From CAG-882 sp050874385 (GTDB lineage Bacteria; Bacillota; Clostridia; Lachnospirales; Lachnospiraceae): 15,752 nucleotides of DNA. This document shows positions 11,921-15,752 of the stretch, in pieces (positions within the stretch are counted from its first letter, which is position 1; each line of letters begins with the position of its first letter). Both the position numbers and the translations under genes were made by a program. Location: assembly GCA_050874385.1 (NCBI GenBank), contig JBNMKO010000078.1:1-15752 (forward strand), given 5' to 3'. Below the pieces are notes generated by a model. That model ran no database searches. It saw only the letters and a program-made list of their open reading frames with translations, and had not been told where the DNA came from.

Positions 11921-14342
11921 GACATTACTTGAAAAGAAAAATAAGGCTGATAAGAAATATATACTGCTTGATGGAGCTATGGGAACAATGCTTCAGGCAT
12001 CCGGGCTTAAACTCGGACAGATACCGGAGGTGTTATCTTTTACCAATGAGGAGCTTCTTATCGACATACACAGGCAGTATGTGCAAAGCGGTTCAGATAT
12101 AATATATACCAACACCTTTGGCGGCAACAGATATAAGCTTGAGGGCTGTGGCTACACTGTCGAACAGGTTGTAAAAAAGGGAATAGAGAATGCTAGAAAG
12201 GCTTGCGAGGGAACGGACTGCATAGTCGCACTTGACATTGGACCTATAGGCAGACTTGTTGAGCCTACCGGGGATTTGAAGTTTGAGGAGGCATATGACA
12301 TATACAAGGAACAGGTTGTAGCCGGAAAAGATGCGGATATTATCGTTTTCGAGACTATGACGGATTTGCTTGAGCTGAAAGCGGCAGTGCTTGCGGCGAA
12401 GGAAAACACAGAGCTTCCGATTATCTGTACGATGACATTTGAGCAGAATATGAGAACATTTACCGGCTGTCAGGTCTCGGCGATGGCTCTAACCATGGAG
12501 GGGCTTGGAGTTGATGCTCTTGGAGTCAACTGTTCACTTGGACCGGATGAGCTCTACCCTGTTGTGGAGGAGCTTGGAAAGTATACAAGGCTTCCTCTTG
12601 TTGTGAAGCCAAATGCCGGGCTTCCTGACCCTGTCACAAATGAGTACAATGTAAGCCCGCAGGAGTTTGCGGCAAAGATGACTAAGATGGCGCAGATAGG
12701 TGCCACGATAATGGGCGGCTGCTGCGGCACAAGCCCGGAGTATATCGCAGAGCTCAAAAAGGCACTTGGCGGGGCAGAGTTTACAAGAAAAGAGAATGTC
12801 ATTCCATCGGCAGTGTGTTCAGCGAGCAATACAGTTGTCATAAATCAGCCTAGAATAATAGGCGAGAGAATAAACCCTACGGGAAAGAAGCTTTTTAAGC
12901 AGGCACTAAAAGAGCACAATCTTGATTACATAATGAACCAGGCGCTAGAGCAGATTGACGGCGGTGCTGAGATACTTGACGTAAATGTGGGACTTCCGGA
13001 GATTGATGAAAAGACCATGATGGTCGATGCCATAAGAGCGATACAGTCAGTGTGCGATGTTCCGCTTCAGATTGACAGCACGATACCGGAGGTTTTGGAG
13101 GCAGGACTTAGGGTGTACTGCGGAAAGCCGATTGTCAATTCCGTAAACGGTGAGGAGAACTCACTCAAAAATGTTCTTCCGCTTGTGAAAAAATATGGAG
13201 CATGTGTCGTCGGACTAACCCTCGATGAGAACGGAATACCAAAGACTGCTCCTGAGCGTGTCGCAATAGCAAAGAAAATTCTTGACAGGGCGCTCTCACT
13301 TGGAATACCTAAGGAGAACGTGTTTATCGACTGTCTCACGCTCACGGCTTCCGCGGAGCAGGACGGGGTTATGGAGACATTAAATGCACTTCACACGGTT
13401 CATTATGAGCTTGGGCTTAACACAGTGCTCGGAGTTTCAAATATTTCTTTCGGGCTTCCGTACAGGGAGCTTGTAAACCAGAACTTCCTTGCGATGGCGC
13501 TCACATACGGGCTCACACTTCCTATCATCAATCCTAACGTGGTTTCGATGACCGGGGCAGTGCGCGCATACAGACTTTTAACCGGAATAGACCGCAATTC
13601 CATGGATTATATCCAGTCATATAACGGCTATGTGCCTGCAAAAGCCGGCAAGTCGGAAAACAAGGTGAAAAACACCGACACATCGGGCGCGGATGCCAAC
13701 GGGACGCAGGCATCGGAGAAGGGAACTCTCGCGTATGCTGTTGAGAACGGACTTAAAAATGACGGAGCAAGGCTCACAGCGGAGATGCTTGAGCACATGG
13801 AGCCGCTTGAGATAATAAATGGAACACTTATTCCGGCGCTTGACAGGATTGGCAAGAATTTTGAGAAGGGAAAGGTATTCCTTCCACAGTTAATACTTGC
13901 GGCGGAGGTGACGCAGGCTTCATTTGAGGTGATAAAAAAGAAGCTCGCCGCGGACAACAAGACACCTGTTAGCAAGGGCAAAATCGTTATGGCTACCGTC
14001 AAGGGCGATGTGCATGACATCGGAAAGAATATTGTCAAGGTAATTTTGGAGAATTACGGTTACACGGTTATAGACCTCGGCAAGGATGTCGACTACATGA
14101 CTGTGGTTAACGCAGCCATAGAGCACAAGGCAAAGCTTGTCGGACTGTCGGCTCTTATGACGACAACCCTTGTGAGCATGGAAAAGACAATACAGCTTTT
14201 AAGAGAGAACAAGGTTGACTGCAAGATTGTTGTGGGCGGTGCGGTTCTGACACCTGAGTATGCAAAGCAGATTGGCGCAGATTACTATGCCAAGGATGCG
14301 ATGGACACTGTTGCGGCGGCTAGAGAAGTGTTCGGAGAGTGA
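11910..14342 (+). CDS. metH: Cobalamin-dependent methionine synthase lacking the reactivation domain
   Basis: This is 810 residues from the GTG at 11910, chosen because AAGGTGAG lies at proper distance; a GTG at 11901 is the alternative. Domain 1 (about 1-290) is the homocysteine S-methyltransferase barrel with zinc ligands in GVNCS (Cys near 208) and GGCCG (two Cys near 270). Domain 2 (about 315-570) is the methyltetrahydrofolate-binding barrel opening with RIIGERINPTGKK. After a low-complexity linker (about 573-605) comes the helical cap, then the Rossmann B12 domain with the cobalt-binding DVHDIG motif (His near 701). E. coli MetH is about 1230 residues; here the C-terminal AdoMet domain is missing and is supplied by the overlapping upstream gene. 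It makes methionine from homocysteine and methyl-tetrahydrofolate. Confidence 0.95.
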   Translation: MEFKTLLEKKNKADKKYILLDGAMGTMLQASGLKLGQIPEVLSFTNEELLIDIHRQYVQSGSDIIYTNTFGGNRYKLEGCGYTVEQVVKKGIENARKACEGTDCIVALDIGPIGRLVEPTGDLKFEEAYDIYKEQVVAGKDADIIVFETMTDLLELKAAVLAAKENTELPIICTMTFEQNMRTFTGCQVSAMALTMEGLGVDALGVNCSLGPDELYPVVEELGKYTRLPLVVKPNAGLPDPVTNEYNVSPQEFAAKMTKMAQIGATIMGGCCGTSPEYIAELKKALGGAEFTRKENVIPSAVCSASNTVVINQPRIIGERINPTGKKLFKQALKEHNLDYIMNQALEQIDGGAEILDVNVGLPEIDEKTMMVDAIRAIQSVCDVPLQIDSTIPEVLEAGLRVYCGKPIVNSVNGEENSLKNVLPLVKKYGACVVGLTLDENGIPKTAPERVAIAKKILDRALSLGIPKENVFIDCLTLTASAEQDGVMETLNALHTVHYELGLNTVLGVSNISFGLPYRELVNQNFLAMALTYGLTLPIINPNVVSMTGAVRAYRLLTGIDRNSMDYIQSYNGYVPAKAGKSENKVKNTDTSGADANGTQASEKGTLAYAVENGLKNDGARLTAEMLEHMEPLEIINGTLIPALDRIGKNFEKGKVFLPQLILAAEVTQASFEVIKKKLAADNKTPVSKGKIVMATVKGDVHDIGKNIVKVILENYGYTVIDLGKDVDYMTVVNAAIEHKAKLVGLSALMTTTLVSMEKTIQLLRENKVDCKIVVGGAVLTPEYAKQIGADYYAKDAMDTVAAAREVFGE

Positions 14343-14349
14343 TATAATT

Positions 14350-14934
14350 ATGAAAGAAAACCAGTTTTTTGCCATTATGGGCAGAATGAAGTACATAAAC
14401 CGCTGGGGGCTTATGAGAAATACCAGAACGGAAAATATATGTGAGCACAGTTTGGATGTGGCTATGATTGCACATGCGCTCGGTGTGATTAACAATGTAT
14501 ATTTTGACGGAAAGCTCAATCCGGACAGGCTTGCGCTCATGGGAATGTACCACGACGCGACGGAGATTATAACGGGTGACATGCCTACACCTGTAAAGTA
14601 CTATAATCCTCTTATACGCAATGCTTACAAGGAGGTTGAGAGCGTTGCAAAGGATGAGCTTTTGGAAGGGCTGCCGGACGAGATGCGCCCATACTATGAG
14701 CCAATAATGCAGGACACCGAGGAGGAGGCAGTTTTGTGGCGGTATGTCAAGGCTGCGGACAAGCTTTCAGCCCTTATAAAGTGCATTGAGGAGCGCTCAA
14801 TGGGAAATCAGGATTTTAGAAAGGCTGAGGAGACAACTTTACAGTCGATACTTGAGATGAAATTGCCAGAAGTTCAGTATTTTGTCGACCATTTCATTCC
14901 GGCCTACGGTCAGACAATCGACGAGTCAAAGTAG
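14350..14934 (+). CDS. HD-domain 5'-deoxynucleotidase, YfbR-like
   Basis: This is 194 residues from the ATG at 14350, which has GGAGAG 9 nt upstream; that site lies in the end of metH, 7 bp before this gene. Metal-binding residues of the YfbR group are in place: CEHS (His near 32), MYHDATE (His-Asp near 67-68) and AADKLSAL (Asp near 136), with the TGDMPTPVKY substrate-loop motif. These enzymes dephosphorylate deoxyribonucleoside 5'-monophosphates, trimming dNMP pools. Spacing suggests read-through from metH, though a functional link is not obvious. Length matches E. coli YfbR (199 residues). Confidence 0.9.
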   Translation: MKENQFFAIMGRMKYINRWGLMRNTRTENICEHSLDVAMIAHALGVINNVYFDGKLNPDRLALMGMYHDATEIITGDMPTPVKYYNPLIRNAYKEVESVAKDELLEGLPDEMRPYYEPIMQDTEEEAVLWRYVKAADKLSALIKCIEERSMGNQDFRKAEETTLQSILEMKLPEVQYFVDHFIPAYGQTIDESK

Positions 14935-14992
14935 GTTAGTCAGACTGTGGACGGCGCGTTTGTCCATAAAACAATTTTACGGGAGTATATGA

Positions 14993-15752
14993 ATGGGTAA
15001 ATCTTTATTTATAGCGGAAAAGCCTAGTGTGGCACAGGAATTTGCCAAGGCACTCAAATATAATACGGTGCGCCGCGATGGTTATGTGGAGTCGGAGGAG
15101 GCGGTTGTGACATGGTGTGTAGGACACCTTGTCACGATGAGCTATCCGGAGTGCTACGACCCGGCGCTCAAAAGATGGAGTCTTGATACGCTGCCATTTA
15201 TCCCATCCGAGTGGAAATATCAGGTCATAGATGGAGTTAAAAAGCAGTTTGATATAGTATCGGGGCTCCTTAATCGTCCTGATATAGACACAATCTATGT
15301 GTGCACCGACTCGGGGCGCGAGGGAGAATATATCTACCGCCTTGTCGAGCAGGAAGCGCATGTCAATGGAAAGAACAGGAAGCGCGTCTGGATAGACTCA
15401 CAGACGGAGGAGGAGATTTTAAGGGGAATAAGGGAGGCAAAGGATTTGTCGGAGTACGACAGTCTCGCCGATGCCGCTTATCTGCGTGCAAAGGAAGATT
15501 ACCTGATGGGTATCAATTTTTCCCGTGTCCTCACTCTAAAGTATGGCAATACAATATCAAAATATCTCAATCTTCAAAAAAATACAGTTATAGCTGTAGG
15601 GCGTGTAATGACCTGTGTGCAGGGAATGATTGTAAAGCGCGAGCGCGAGATAAGGCAGTTTGTGGAGACACCTTTTTACAGGGTTCTCGCAAAGTGCAGT
15701 CTCGGAGACAGCCCATTTGAGGCGGAGTGGAGAGCTGTTGAAGGGTCTAAGT
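14993..15752 (+). CDS. topB: DNA topoisomerase III (type IA), N-terminal part, runs off right edge
   Basis: 253 residues are visible from the ATG at 14993, with GGGAG 7 nt upstream. The opening KSLFIAEKPSVAQEFAKAL and the TWCVGHLVTM, YDPALKRWSLDTLPFIP stretches are typical of topoisomerase III. The Toprim acidic motif appears as TDSGREGEYIYRL (about 102-114), i.e. D-S-G-R-E-G rather than the D-x-D-R-E-G of E. coli TopB; a glycine at the second acidic position occurs in other Firmicutes and plasmid enzymes. VGRVMTCVQGMIVKRERE replaces the usual GRVQTPTL motif, so this is a divergent branch. The catalytic tyrosine lies beyond the window. It relaxes or decatenates DNA by single-strand passage. 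Confidence 0.88.
   Translation, partial: MGKSLFIAEKPSVAQEFAKALKYNTVRRDGYVESEEAVVTWCVGHLVTMSYPECYDPALKRWSLDTLPFIPSEWKYQVIDGVKKQFDIVSGLLNRPDIDTIYVCTDSGREGEYIYRLVEQEAHVNGKNRKRVWIDSQTEEEILRGIREAKDLSEYDSLADAAYLRAKEDYLMGINFSRVLTLKYGNTISKYLNLQKNTVIAVGRVMTCVQGMIVKREREIRQFVETPFYRVLAKCSLGDSPFEAEWRAVEGSK

Noticed and set aside
15301..15720. Arg/Cys-rich 139-codon frame inside topB
   Set aside because: It lies in another frame of a well-supported gene, with no ribosome binding site and an unnatural composition.

Overview
The window looks like a chromosomal piece of a low-GC anaerobic Firmicute, most likely a Lachnospiraceae. The evidence is the Shine-Dalgarno usage, a strongly AGA/GAG-biased codon style on the right, a MetH split from its reactivation domain, a DUF975 membrane protein and a Firmicutes-type topoisomerase III. 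The genus is inference.

The left third (1 to about 5300) is an accessory island, visibly more AT-rich than the rest. It starts with the N-terminal part of a leftward tyrosine recombinase (1-255), then a gene-free stretch with a short direct repeat and a hairpin terminator. A rightward two-gene unit follows: an unknown soluble protein (792-1676) and a four-helix membrane protein (1683-2288). Its promoter carries a near-perfect Firmicutes LexA box in the spacer between -35 and -10, so the unit is probably SOS-induced.

Next is a CRISPR array of seven identical 36-bp repeats and six 29-30-bp spacers (2517-2947). Each repeat ends in a perfect extended -10 (TGGTATAAT), as in type II-C arrays where every repeat starts its own crRNA. 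A terminator hairpin follows, then a promoter and a tracrRNA-like anti-repeat (3052-3073) that pairs with the repeat over about 20 bp. No cas gene is in the window, and the tracrRNA tail appears cut off by the next, oppositely oriented module. That module is three small overlapping genes including a DUF4160 protein (3084-3847), a possibly broken short ORF, and a 37-residue one-helix peptide (3985-4098). A VanZ-like membrane protein with an Asn-rich repetitive tail (4482-5336) ends the island at a strong two-way terminator.

The right two thirds look like ordinary chromosome. A leftward pair of membrane-protein genes (5394-7016, one DUF975) diverges from an XRE regulator (7285). The regulator is followed by UDP-glucuronate decarboxylase, a polysaccharide flippase and aldose 1-epimerase, so this stretch probably serves cell-surface polysaccharide and sugar metabolism. 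After that come the MetH reactivation protein, cobalamin-dependent methionine synthase, a YfbR-type HD nucleotidase, and the start of a topoisomerase III gene running off the right edge.

The most interesting part is 748-3083: an SOS-controlled two-gene cassette of unknown function directly upstream of a cas-less, self-promoting type II-like CRISPR array with an adjoining truncated tracrRNA.
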